Source of the DNA: UBA6136 sp044237765
GTDB lineage: Bacteria; Pseudomonadota; Gammaproteobacteria; Methylococcales; Methylococcaceae
Direction: 5' to 3'
Length of the DNA: 64,000 nt
Assembly: GCA_044237765.1 (NCBI GenBank)
Contig: JBIIEQ010000006.1
Coordinates: forward strand, 1-64,000
Of the stretch, positions 55,029-63,651 are shown piece by piece. A program made the position numbers and the translations under genes. The notes under the pieces were generated by a model. That model had not been told where the DNA came from. It worked only from the letters and a program-made list of their open reading frames with translations, and ran no database searches. Within the stretch, counting starts at the first letter, position 1. Each line of letters opens with the position of its first letter.

Positions 55029-56087
55029 GTGCCAACTCCCCTGCAATTGACTGAACGCGCCCAGCACCTGCTCAAGGTTTTGGTGGAGCGCTACATCAAT
55101 GAAGGTCAACCGGTGGGATCGCGCTCACTGTCGAGGGACGCCGGACTCAACCTGAGCCCGGCCACCATTCGCAACGTGATGGCCGACCTGGAAGAGCTGG
55201 GACTGATCACTTCGCCGCATACCTCGGCAGGCCGTATGCCCACAGTCTCGGGTTATCGCCTGTTCATCGACACCCTGCTCACGGTCAAGCCACTCCAGCA
55301 GGATGTGATACGGCAGATCCGCGATGATCTCGATGACCCCGAATCCCCGGGGGAGCTGCTGGAGACCGCATCGCGTCTGCTGTCAGAAGTGACCCACATG
55401 GCCGGCGTTGTCACGCTGCCCAAACGCGAAACGAATGTTTTCAATCACATCGAGTTTTTGCCACTGTCAGAACGCCGCCTGTTGGTGATCCTGATTTCCA
55501 GCCAACAGGAAATCCACAACAAGATCATCCATACCCCCCGCGATTTTTCGCATTCGGAACTGCAAGCCGCCGCAAACTTCCTCAACCAACGCTATGCGGG
55601 CAAGGATATCGCACGGGTCCGTGAAGTCCTGCTGCGCGAGGTCAGGGAAACACGCGAGCGTCTCGGCCAGGAAATCATCGATGCAGCCGCGCTCACCGAG
55701 CTGGCGCTGGAAGAGCCGAAAAAGCGCCGCAAGCCGCTGTTCGTCACGGGAGAAATCAACCTGATGGATTTCTCGGAACTCGCCAACATGGAGCAATTCC
55801 GCCCCCTGTTCGAGACGCTGCATCAGAAGGAAGAGATGGCACAACTGCTGGATCGGTGCATCGAATCGCCGGGGGTCAAGATTTTTATCGGCGAAGAATC
55901 CGGCCACCAGGCCCTGGGCCAGTGCAGCCTGGTGACTTCCGCCTACTCGATCAATGACCGCGTGGCGGGCGTTCTGGGCGTCATTGGGCCCACCCGCATG
56001 GAGTACGAGCGGGTCATTCCGCTGGTCGATCTGACGGCAAAACTCGTTGGAGCAGCCTTGAATCACAAATCTCTGCCCCCAATTTGA
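55029..56087 (+). CDS. hrcA: Heat-inducible transcription repressor HrcA
   Basis: HrcA represses chaperone genes by binding CIRCE and is kept active by GroEL. The 352-residue protein starts at a GTG. It has the N-terminal winged helix (YINEGQPVGSRSLS, LSPATIRNVMADLEELGLI) and the GAF-like and inserted dimerisation domains (HTSAGRMPTVSGYRLFID, in part; VTSAYSINDRVAGVLGVIGP). Presence of its own CIRCE supports function. Confidence 0.97.
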   Translation: MPTPLQLTERAQHLLKVLVERYINEGQPVGSRSLSRDAGLNLSPATIRNVMADLEELGLITSPHTSAGRMPTVSGYRLFIDTLLTVKPLQQDVIRQIRDDLDDPESPGELLETASRLLSEVTHMAGVVTLPKRETNVFNHIEFLPLSERRLLVILISSQQEIHNKIIHTPRDFSHSELQAAANFLNQRYAGKDIARVREVLLREVRETRERLGQEIIDAAALTELALEEPKKRRKPLFVTGEINLMDFSELANMEQFRPLFETLHQKEEMAQLLDRCIESPGVKIFIGEESGHQALGQCSLVTSAYSINDRVAGVLGVIGPTRMEYERVIPLVDLTAKLVGAALNHKSLPPI

Positions 56088-56168
56088 ACCCCTCAAGACT
56101 GCCCGCCAATCCCGGAAGTCGGGCGGTTACCAACCTGAAACCTATCCCTTTGAACGGAGCCGCTCCTC

Positions 56169-56732
56169 ATGAGCCATGAAGATACTTTGCCTGAAGAAGC
56201 CCAATTGAACAGCGAAGAACTGGAATTCCAGACGGCAGAAGATACAAACCCGGCACCATCGGATCAATTGGCCGGGGAACTGGCCAAGGCCACCCGACTG
56301 GCCGAGGAAAACTGGGACAAATTCGTCCGGACCCAGGCAGAACTGGAGAACCTCAAACGCCGTTCCGAAAAGGACTTGCAAAACGCCCATAAATTCGGGC
56401 TAGAAAAGTTTGCACGCGAGCTGTTGCCCGTGGCCGATAGCCTGGAACTCGGACTGAGCGTCGAAACCGGCGACAACCCCGACGTGCAGAAATTGCGCGA
56501 GGGTATGGAGCTGACCCTCAAGCAACTCCTGGCGAGCCTGGAAAAATTCAACGTGACGCCCATCGATCCCGAGGGTGAGAAATTCAACCCCGAATTGCAT
56601 CAGGCCATGGCCACTCAACCCACCGACGAAGCCGAACCCAATACGGTGATCAAGGTGTACCAGAAAGGCTATCTGCTCAATGACCGCCTACTCCGACCGG
56701 CCATGGTGGTCGTTGCTCAGGGCATCAGCTGA
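56169..56732 (+). CDS. grpE: Nucleotide exchange factor GrpE
   Basis: GrpE releases ADP from DnaK. The 187-residue protein has an acidic N-terminus, a long dimeric helix (KATRLAEENWDKFVRTQAELEN, in part, with NLKRRSEKD) and the C-terminal beta domain (GEKFNPELHQAMAT, KVYQKGYLLNDRLLRPAMVVV). A small hairpin (GCCCG/CGGGC) lies between hrcA and grpE. Confidence 0.97.
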   Translation: MSHEDTLPEEAQLNSEELEFQTAEDTNPAPSDQLAGELAKATRLAEENWDKFVRTQAELENLKRRSEKDLQNAHKFGLEKFARELLPVADSLELGLSVETGDNPDVQKLREGMELTLKQLLASLEKFNVTPIDPEGEKFNPELHQAMATQPTDEAEPNTVIKVYQKGYLLNDRLLRPAMVVVAQGIS

Positions 56733-56759
56733 TCAAGGGTGAGGGTCCTGCCCCGTCCG

Positions 56760-56787
56760 CTTGAAATGAGATTGAGGCTCCCCATAT
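56760..56787 (+). promoter_or_regulatory. Sigma32 promoter of dnaK
   Basis: CTTGAA (56760-56765), 14 bases, CCCCATAT (56780-56787). This matches the sigma32 consensus CTTGAA-N13-15-CCCCATNT exactly. It lies 54 bp before the dnaK start, so dnaK-dnaJ should be driven by RpoH even when hrcA-grpE are repressed. Confidence 0.9.
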
Positions 56788-56841
56788 CCAACCCAGCTTA
56801 ATTTGAACCCCAGATTTCCAACGTTTTACTCGGAGAAATAA

Positions 56842-58773
56842 ATGTCAAGAATCATCGGCATCGACTTGGGCACGACCAATTCCTGCGTCGCCATCCTCGA
56901 AGGCGGCAAGCCTCGCGTGATCGAGAATTCCGAAGGCGCGCGCACCACCCCTTCCATTGTGGCGTTCACGCCCGACAATGAAGTACTGGTAGGTCAATCC
57001 GCCAAGCGTCAGGCGATCACCAACCCGAAGAACACCCTGTATGCGGTCAAGCGTCTGATCGGCCGTCGCTTCAAGGATGACGTGGTCCAGAAGGATATCC
57101 ATCTGGTTCCGTACAGCATTGTGGGCGCCGACAATGGCGACGCTTGGATCGAAGTCAACGGCAAAAAAATGGCACCACCGGAAGTTTCCGCGCGCGTCCT
57201 GATGAAGCTGAAAAAGGATGCCGAAGCCTTCCTGGGCGAGGAAATCAAGGAAGCCGTCATCACCGTACCGGCCTACTTCAACGACTCCCAGCGTCAGGCA
57301 ACCAAGGATGCCGGCCGCATTGCCGGGCTTGAAGTGAAGCGCATCATCAACGAGCCGACGGCAGCGGCCATGGCCTTTGGTCTGGATCGCAAACAGGGCG
57401 ACATGAAAGTGGCCGTGTACGATCTCGGCGGCGGTACCTTCGACGTCTCCATCATCGAGATTGCCGAAGTCGACGGCGAACACCAGTTTGAAGTGCTCTC
57501 CACCAACGGGGACACTCACCTGGGCGGTGAAGACTTCGACCTGCGCATCATCGACTGGATCTGCGACGAGTTCAAAAAGGACATGTCCATCGACCTGCAT
57601 AACGATCCATTGGCCCTGCAGCGCCTGAAGGAAGCCGCCGAAAAAGCCAAGATCGAGTTGTCGTCCAGCCAGCAGACCGATATCAACCTGCCCTATGTCA
57701 CGGCGGATGCCAGCGGCCCGAAGCACCTCAACCTGAAGCTGACCCGCGCCAAGCTGGAATCACTGGTCGAGGATCTGGTCCAGAGAACCCGCGGTCCGTG
57801 CGAAACCGCTATCAAGGATTCCGGCCTGAAGCCGAGCGAGATCGACGAAGTCATCCTGGTCGGCGGTCAGACCCGCATGCCCAAGGTGCAGGAGATGGTC
57901 ACGCAGATCTTTGGCAAGGAGCCGCGCAAGGACGTGAATCCGGACGAAGCGGTCGCTCTCGGTGCCGCCATCCAGGGTGGCGTACTGGGCGGACAGGTCA
58001 AGGACGTGTTACTGCTCGACGTCACCCCGCTGTCCCTGGGTATTGAAACCCTCGGCGGCGTCATGACCAAGCTGATCGAAAAGAATACGACGATCCCGAC
58101 CAAGCAGCAGCAGGTATTCTCCACGGCCGACGACAACCAGACGGCGGTAACGATCCACGTGCTGCAGGGCGAACGGGAAATGGCCAAGGACAACAAGTCA
58201 CTGGGACGTTTCGACCTGGCCGACATTCCGCCGGCGCCTCGCGGTCTGCCGCAGATCGAGGTCACCTTCGACATCGACGCCAACGGCATCCTGCATGTGT
58301 CAGCCAAGGACAAGGCGACCAACAAGGAGCAGTCGATCCGCATCACCGCCTCCAGTGGCCTGAGCGATGACGAGATCAAACGGATGGTTCAGGATGCGGA
58401 ACTGCACGCCGAAGAGGACAAGAAGCTGCATGAGCTGGTTCAGGCCCGCAACCAGGCCGACTCCCTCATCCATGCGGCCCAGAAGACCGTGAGCGAACTG
58501 GGTGACAAGGCCGAGGCGGACGAGAAGAGCCAGATCGAAACCGCCATCAGTGAACTCAAGGAGGCCATGAACGGCGATGACAAGGATGCCATCGAGCAGA
58601 AAACTCAGCGCCTGACCGAAGTGTCCGGCAAACTGGCTGAACGTCTGTATGCCCAAAAGGGTCCTGAGGCGGGCGGTGAGGCAGGCGGGCATGAGCATGC
58701 TTCCGGAAGCGCCGGCAACGCAGACGACATCGTCGACGCCGAGTTCGAAGAAGTGAAAGACGACAACAAATAA
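56842..58773 (+). CDS. dnaK: Chaperone DnaK (Hsp70)
   Basis: The 643-residue protein is a full Hsp70: ATPase domain with GIDLGTTNSCVA, AVYDLGGGTFDVSI and VILVGGQTRMPKVQ; linker DVLLLDVTPLSLGIE; substrate domain; and the acidic end DAEFEEVKDDNK. The variable tail has a GGEAGGHEHASGSAG stretch. A clear GGAG precedes the ATG. It works with the adjacent GrpE and DnaJ. Confidence 0.99.
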   Translation: MSRIIGIDLGTTNSCVAILEGGKPRVIENSEGARTTPSIVAFTPDNEVLVGQSAKRQAITNPKNTLYAVKRLIGRRFKDDVVQKDIHLVPYSIVGADNGDAWIEVNGKKMAPPEVSARVLMKLKKDAEAFLGEEIKEAVITVPAYFNDSQRQATKDAGRIAGLEVKRIINEPTAAAMAFGLDRKQGDMKVAVYDLGGGTFDVSIIEIAEVDGEHQFEVLSTNGDTHLGGEDFDLRIIDWICDEFKKDMSIDLHNDPLALQRLKEAAEKAKIELSSSQQTDINLPYVTADASGPKHLNLKLTRAKLESLVEDLVQRTRGPCETAIKDSGLKPSEIDEVILVGGQTRMPKVQEMVTQIFGKEPRKDVNPDEAVALGAAIQGGVLGGQVKDVLLLDVTPLSLGIETLGGVMTKLIEKNTTIPTKQQQVFSTADDNQTAVTIHVLQGEREMAKDNKSLGRFDLADIPPAPRGLPQIEVTFDIDANGILHVSAKDKATNKEQSIRITASSGLSDDEIKRMVQDAELHAEEDKKLHELVQARNQADSLIHAAQKTVSELGDKAEADEKSQIETAISELKEAMNGDDKDAIEQKTQRLTEVSGKLAERLYAQKGPEAGGEAGGHEHASGSAGNADDIVDAEFEEVKDDNK

Positions 58774-58872
58774 TCGTTCCCTCGCGGCACGATCACCGGG
58801 GGCGGGATTCCACCTGCCCCCACCCCACCAACCGATTTCCCAAGCCGCGACTCTGACGCGGCATTTTGCGTT

Positions 58873-60003
58873 ATGGCGAAAGAAGACTACTACCAGCTGC
58901 TGGGCGTGTCCCGCAATGCGAGCGACGACGAGATCAAGAAGAGCTTCCGCCGCCTGGCGATGAAGTTTCACCCTGACCGGAATCGCGACAACCCTGAGGC
59001 CGAGGAGCAATTCAAGAAGGTCAAGGAGGCGCACGACGTCCTCTCCGATCCCAAGAAACGCTCGGCCTATGACCAGTTCGGCCATGCCGGCGTCGACCCG
59101 TCGATGGGCGGTGGCCAGGGCTTTGGCGGCGGCAATTTCAGTGACATATTCGGCGATGTGTTTGGCGACATCTTCGGCGGTGGCGGATCGCGCGGTCGCG
59201 GGGGGCCACAACGCGGTTCAGACTTGCGCTACAACCTGGAAATCACGCTGGAGGAGGCGGTCGCCGGCACTGAGGTCAAGATTCAGATTCCGACCCTCAT
59301 CAACTGCAAGAGCTGTGATGGATCGGGCGCCAACAAGGGGTCGTCGGTCACAACCTGTCCCACCTGTCATGGCCATGGTGCCGTCCGCATGCAGCAGGGC
59401 TTTTTTGCCGTGCAGCAAACCTGCCCCACCTGCCGCGGGTCCGGCAAGCAAATCAAGGATCCCTGCAAGTCCTGTCATGGACAGGGACGCGTCCAGGACA
59501 CCAAGACGCTGTCCGTCAAGGTGCCGGCCGGCGTCGACACCGGTGACCGCATTCGGCTGTCTGGCGAGGGCGAAGCCGGTGAGTCGGGCGCACCCGCTGG
59601 CGACCTCTACGTTCAGGTCAACGTCAAGGATCATGCGATCTTTACTCGTGATGGTGCCAATCTCTATTGCGAAGTCCCCATCAGCTTCCCGAAGGCCTGC
59701 CTGGGTGGTGAGGTAGAAGTCCCCACACTTGCCGGCAAGGTCGCCCTGAAGATTCCGGCTGAAACACAGACCGGCCGCATGTTCAGACTGAGCGGCAAGG
59801 GCGTCAAGCCAGTGCGCGGGGGCGCCGTGGGCGACCTGATGTGTCGCGTTCGCATCGAAACTCCCGTCCACCTCAACAAGGAGCAAATCGACCTGATCAA
59901 GCAGTTCGACGAATCCCTGACCGGGGGTGGCAGCAAGCACAGCCCTCAGGCCCATGGCTGGCTCGACGGTGTCAAACAGTTTTTCGATAAAATCGGACTC
60001 TGA
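58873..60003 (+). CDS. dnaJ: Chaperone DnaJ (Hsp40)
   Basis: The 376-residue protein is a type I Hsp40: J domain with KFHPDRN (HPD near residues 33-35), a Gly/Phe-rich region (GGGQGFGGGNFSDIFGD), four zinc motifs of the CxxCxGxG type (CKSCDGSG, CPTCHGHG, CPTCRGSG, CKSCHGQG) and the C-terminal substrate domains. A GC-rich inverted repeat without a T-run (GGGGGC...GCCCCC, ~58799-58825) lies between dnaK and dnaJ and may attenuate or stabilise the mRNA. Confidence 0.98.
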   Translation: MAKEDYYQLLGVSRNASDDEIKKSFRRLAMKFHPDRNRDNPEAEEQFKKVKEAHDVLSDPKKRSAYDQFGHAGVDPSMGGGQGFGGGNFSDIFGDVFGDIFGGGGSRGRGGPQRGSDLRYNLEITLEEAVAGTEVKIQIPTLINCKSCDGSGANKGSSVTTCPTCHGHGAVRMQQGFFAVQQTCPTCRGSGKQIKDPCKSCHGQGRVQDTKTLSVKVPAGVDTGDRIRLSGEGEAGESGAPAGDLYVQVNVKDHAIFTRDGANLYCEVPISFPKACLGGEVEVPTLAGKVALKIPAETQTGRMFRLSGKGVKPVRGGAVGDLMCRVRIETPVHLNKEQIDLIKQFDESLTGGGSKHSPQAHGWLDGVKQFFDKIGL

Positions 60004-60083
60004 CGCCAATGCTGATCAAATAATTCATGGGCGCGTCAGGCGCCCACTTTTTTGCCCACTCAAGCAGTAACCGGAAAATCAAC

Positions 60084-60896
60084 ATGATACGAGTCGCCAT
60101 CCACGGCGCGGCTGGCCGCATGGGCCATGCGCTGATCAATGCCTGCATCAATGCGGAACACCTGCAACTGGCGGCCGCGGTGGAGCGACCCGGCAGCCCG
60201 GCCATTGGCACCGACGCCGGCACGCTTGCCGGACTCTCCCCGCAGGGCATTACCGTTACCGACAGCCTGCCCGCCGTGATGTCCGCTATCGATGTGCTGG
60301 TGGATTTCACGCGACCCGAGCCGGCCATGGCCGCTCTCGAACTCTGCCGCCAGCATGGCAAGCGGATGGTCATCGGCACGACCGGCTTCAGTGGGGAAGA
60401 ACGCGCCAACATCGACCGCGCTGCCCGGGATATCCCCATCATGCTCGCCCCCAACATGAGCGTCGGCGTCAATCTCTGCCTGAAGTTGCTGGAAATAGCC
60501 GCCAAGGTCATCGGCGACAACACCGACATCGAAATCATCGAAGCCCACCACCGTCACAAGGTTGACGCCCCCTCCGGGACAGCCTTGCGGATGGGCGAAG
60601 TCGTTGCCGCCGCCTTGGGACGCGACCTCAATGAATGCGCCGTATGGGGCCGGGAGGGCCACACCGGCGAGCGTGATCCGAAAAGCATCGGCTTTTCCGT
60701 CATCCGTGCCGGCGATATTGTCGGCGAGCACACCGTCATGTTTGCCGACGAAGGCGAACGCGTGGAAATCACCCACAATGCCTCAAGTCGCATGACCTTT
60801 GCCAAGGGCGCGATGCGAGCAGCAGCCTGGCTTGAGGGAAAACCAGCAGGCTTTTACGATATGCAGGACGTGCTGGGACTCAAAATCATCGCCTGA
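60084..60896 (+). CDS. dapB: 4-hydroxy-tetrahydrodipicolinate reductase
   Basis: DapB makes tetrahydrodipicolinate for lysine and diaminopimelate. I start at ATG 60084 (MIRVAIHGAAGRMG); a longer frame adds 19 unrelated residues. The 270-residue protein has the NAD-binding start GAAGRMGHAL, VLVDFTRPEP, GTTGFSGEE, EIIEAHHRHKVDAPSGTAL with the catalytic His and Lys, and the end GFYDMQDVLGL. It often follows dnaJ. Confidence 0.97.
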   Translation: MIRVAIHGAAGRMGHALINACINAEHLQLAAAVERPGSPAIGTDAGTLAGLSPQGITVTDSLPAVMSAIDVLVDFTRPEPAMAALELCRQHGKRMVIGTTGFSGEERANIDRAARDIPIMLAPNMSVGVNLCLKLLEIAAKVIGDNTDIEIIEAHHRHKVDAPSGTALRMGEVVAAALGRDLNECAVWGREGHTGERDPKSIGFSVIRAGDIVGEHTVMFADEGERVEITHNASSRMTFAKGAMRAAAWLEGKPAGFYDMQDVLGLKIIA

Positions 60897-60921
60897 TTCC
60901 AAGCTTCGCGGACAACCCCCC

Positions 60922-62064
60922 ATGAAACTGGCTCACCAGGATCGCAACGTTATTCTTGCGTTTGGCTTGTTCATGGGGTTCTGGACCCTTCTGTTTGCGC
61001 TCATTGGCAGCCAGGTGCTCGAACCCGCGGAAATCGAACCGCGAGATCGACTGCTGCCTCTGGCCTCCCATTCCCCGCCAAATATGCCGCAGACGCCGAT
61101 ACAGGTTGGCACATATATCGAGAATATCTACAAGTTTTCGCCCGACGATCAGACCTTCAATGCCGAGGGCCGTCTCTGGCTCAACTGGACTGAAGCCGCG
61201 CAGGAATTGACTCAAAACCATGGCTTGCCACCGGAAAAATGGCTGAACTGGGTCAATCAGCTCGATGGTTGGGACTTCAAACTGGAACCCACCTATCCGC
61301 AACCCAAGCGTCTTCAGAATGGTCTTTACCATCAAAGCTTCAAATTCTCCGGGGCATTTTATGCCGACAACATGGATTTTCGTCGGTACCCCTTTCAGAA
61401 GGTGCAATTGCCGCTGACCCTTGAACTCACCGAGACCCTGGCACAAGAAAGGGATCAGGGCCTGTTTCTGATCCCCGACGAGCCCGCCTCGGGCGTCGGC
61501 GGATTCATCAGTCTCATGGGTTACAAGACGACCGCTTTCACGGTCACTCATGGCCTCCATGAATATGGCTCGGACCTTGGTTCGGGAACCTCACCAACCG
61601 GTACAGAGAGGATGCGCTTACCCCAGGTGAATTTCCTGGTGTCCTATCAACAATCCCCCAATGCCGCCCTGCTGACGCTCATACTGCCGCTGACGGTGGT
61701 CATGGCCTTGGTCCTTTTCTCGCCCTCGCTTTCCTCTTCCCTCTGGGATGTGCGGCTGGGCATTCCCCCAACCGCATTACTGACGCTGATCTTTCTGCAA
61801 CAGAGCTACAAGGAAAAATTGCCCAATCTGCCCTACGCCACGTTTCTGGACCTGATTTATAACGTCTGCTATTTCGTTAATCTGATTCTTTTCGCCCTGT
61901 TTCTGTGGGCTTCCAACCGGTTGCACGAGACCACGGAAAAAACCAGACCACAGGTGATCACCCGCATCGATGTTCTGGACCGTTATGTCCAGATAGGACT
62001 GGTCCTGTTGCTGATTTCCATGATCGCCTGGCATTGGAACCGCCTGCCCGAATTGACCCGCTGA
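60922..62064 (+). CDS. Bacterial pentameric ligand-gated ion channel homologue (Cys-loop superfamily)
   Basis: I start at ATG 60922 (MKLAHQDRNV); the upstream frame overlaps dapB. The 380-residue protein has an N-terminal hydrophobic signal or anchor (~10-30), then a ligand-binding beta sandwich: YIENIYKFSPDDQTFNAEGR with LWLNW, and MDFRRYPFQKVQL (FRRYPF at 153-158, as in GLIC). The Cys of the Cys-loop are absent, as usual in bacteria. Four membrane segments follow: M1 ~248-267 with the family Pro (LILPLTVV), M2 ~278-297, the M2-M3 loop KLPNLPYATFLDLIY, M3 ~307-330 and M4 ~355-372. The ligand is unknown. It lies between dapB (25 bp) and mtaB (9 bp), so it is probably co-transcribed. Confidence 0.88.
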   Translation: MKLAHQDRNVILAFGLFMGFWTLLFALIGSQVLEPAEIEPRDRLLPLASHSPPNMPQTPIQVGTYIENIYKFSPDDQTFNAEGRLWLNWTEAAQELTQNHGLPPEKWLNWVNQLDGWDFKLEPTYPQPKRLQNGLYHQSFKFSGAFYADNMDFRRYPFQKVQLPLTLELTETLAQERDQGLFLIPDEPASGVGGFISLMGYKTTAFTVTHGLHEYGSDLGSGTSPTGTERMRLPQVNFLVSYQQSPNAALLTLILPLTVVMALVLFSPSLSSSLWDVRLGIPPTALLTLIFLQQSYKEKLPNLPYATFLDLIYNVCYFVNLILFALFLWASNRLHETTEKTRPQVITRIDVLDRYVQIGLVLLLISMIAWHWNRLPELTR

Positions 62065-62073
62065 ACTCGCTGC

Positions 62074-63366
62074 ATGCTTATCCAACTCAAAACCCTGGGC
62101 TGCCGGCTCAACGAGGCCGAACTGGAAACCTGGGCCCGCGACTTTCAGGCGGATGGGCACCGGCTGGTGGGCGATAACGAAGAGGCCGATCTGCTGGTGT
62201 TCAACTCCTGCGCCGTCACCCAGGATGCGGTCCGCAAATCCCGCAACCTGCTGCGGAAGGCGGCACGGGAAAACCCCGGCGCCAAACTGGTACTGAGCGG
62301 CTGCTACGCCACACTCAATCAGGCCGAAGCCGAAACGCTGGGCGTCGATCTGGTCATCGGCAATGCCGACAAACATCGCCTGGTGGAGATCGCCAAGGCG
62401 CGTCTGGCGCTGGACGCCATGCCCGCGCAATCCACCGAACCCGGCGAATCCGCCCTCTTCCGACTGGGTCGGCACCGCGCCTTCATCAAGGTGCAGGACG
62501 GTTGCCGCTACCGCTGCACCTATTGCATCGTCACCGTGGCCCGGGGCGAAGAGCGCAGCCGGAGTCCGACCGACATCATCGAGGAAATCAATCGACTGCA
62601 TGGGGAGGGCATTCAGGAAGCCGTGTTGACCGGTGTTCATTTGGGCGGATACGGCAGCGACAACGGTTCCCACCTCGGCGCGCTCATTCAGGAAGTTCTG
62701 GAGCAAACCACCATCCCCCGCCTGAGGCTGGGCTCGCTGGAGCCCTGGGATATTCCCGAGATGTTTGTCGAATTGTTCGACAACCCTCGACTCATGCCCC
62801 ACCTGCATCTGCCCCTGCAAAGCGGATCGGACAGCGTCCTCAAGCGCATGGCGCGGCGCTGCAAGACCACCGAATTTGCGGCGCTGGTGGAACGTCTTCG
62901 CCAACAGGTGCCCGACATCAACATCACCACCGACCTGATCGTCGGCTTTCCAGGTGAAACCGAAATCGAATGGGAAGAAACCCTCGCCTTCGTCCGACAG
63001 ATCGGCTTTGGCCACACCCATGTATTCAGCTTCTCGCCCCGTGCCGGCACTGCAGCGGCCACCATGCCCGCGCCCGTTCACGGCGACATCAAGAAGGCGC
63101 GCAGTCGTGCCCTGCATGAACTGGCCGAACAACAAAAGCGCGACTTCGCCACCCGCCACCTGGGCCGCACGCTGCCTATCCTCTGGGAAGGCACCCGTCG
63201 CCTGGAGGATGGAAGCGCCAGGGTGTTCGGCTACACCCCCAACTATTTCAGGGTCGGCCTGGCGATTAGCCCCGAACAGGGCACCGATCTGAGCTTTCGC
63301 ATCGCACCGGCCAGACTCACCGGGTTCGCCGATGACGGCGATAGCCTGGTGGGAGAAATGGCTTGA
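62074..63366 (+). CDS. mtaB: tRNA t6A37 methylthiotransferase, MtaB type
   Basis: MtaB-type enzymes add a methylthio group to t6A37 of tRNA. The 430-residue protein has the N-terminal MTTase Cys residues (TLGCRLNEAE, FNSCAVTQDAV, LSGCYATLN), the radical-SAM triad in DGCRYRCTYCIV, HLHLPLQSGSDSVLKRM, and a C-terminal TRAM-like part. RimO and MiaB have related layouts, but the first motif and the spacing fit MtaB better. Confidence 0.92.
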   Translation: MLIQLKTLGCRLNEAELETWARDFQADGHRLVGDNEEADLLVFNSCAVTQDAVRKSRNLLRKAARENPGAKLVLSGCYATLNQAEAETLGVDLVIGNADKHRLVEIAKARLALDAMPAQSTEPGESALFRLGRHRAFIKVQDGCRYRCTYCIVTVARGEERSRSPTDIIEEINRLHGEGIQEAVLTGVHLGGYGSDNGSHLGALIQEVLEQTTIPRLRLGSLEPWDIPEMFVELFDNPRLMPHLHLPLQSGSDSVLKRMARRCKTTEFAALVERLRQQVPDINITTDLIVGFPGETEIEWEETLAFVRQIGFGHTHVFSFSPRAGTAAATMPAPVHGDIKKARSRALHELAEQQKRDFATRHLGRTLPILWEGTRRLEDGSARVFGYTPNYFRVGLAISPEQGTDLSFRIAPARLTGFADDGDSLVGEMA

Positions 63367-63590
63367 ACCCAATGGGTAGTGCAGGGACGGGCCGCAGCAG
63401 ATCGCGGATCCATCCCGGAAAACCGCCACGAAACCGCTGCAGCTGGCCCCGCTAATGAGCCCGAAGATGGCGGTGTCCATCACTACAGCGACGTCGAATG
63501 CTGGAAGTACCTAGAGCAATCAAATCGCCTAGAATGACGATATAAATCCATAGATGGCCAGTTTCTAGCCATCCATGCCGATTTGGTTGA

Positions 63591-63610
63591 ATTCGTCATA
63601 AGTGACGAAT
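63591..63610. promoter_or_regulatory. Operator-like palindrome before the XRE regulator
   Basis: ATTCGTCA, TAAG, TGACGAAT: eight-base perfect arms, 41 bp before the start codon. Related half sites with TGACG occur on both sides: CGCCTAGAATGACG near 63528 and CGCCTGATATGACG near 63634. An inverted ATGGC/GCCAT pair lies near 63553-63572. This cluster fits autoregulation by the downstream HTH protein. The rest of the 285-bp gap after mtaB shows no gene. Confidence 0.6.
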
Positions 63611-63651
63611 AAAATCGTCCTATCGAAGCAATTCGCCTGATATGACGCATT

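Noticed and set aside
58799..58825. Rho-independent terminator between dnaK and dnaJ
   Set aside because: The GC-rich inverted repeat has no T-run after it, and dnaJ follows at once, so it is noted only as a possible attenuator or stability element.
61777..63483. 568-codon minus-strand open frame
   Set aside because: Opposite mtaB and the end of the ion-channel gene, both with strong family motifs. The product is low-complexity Gly/Gln/Ala-rich and recognisable as an antisense shadow.
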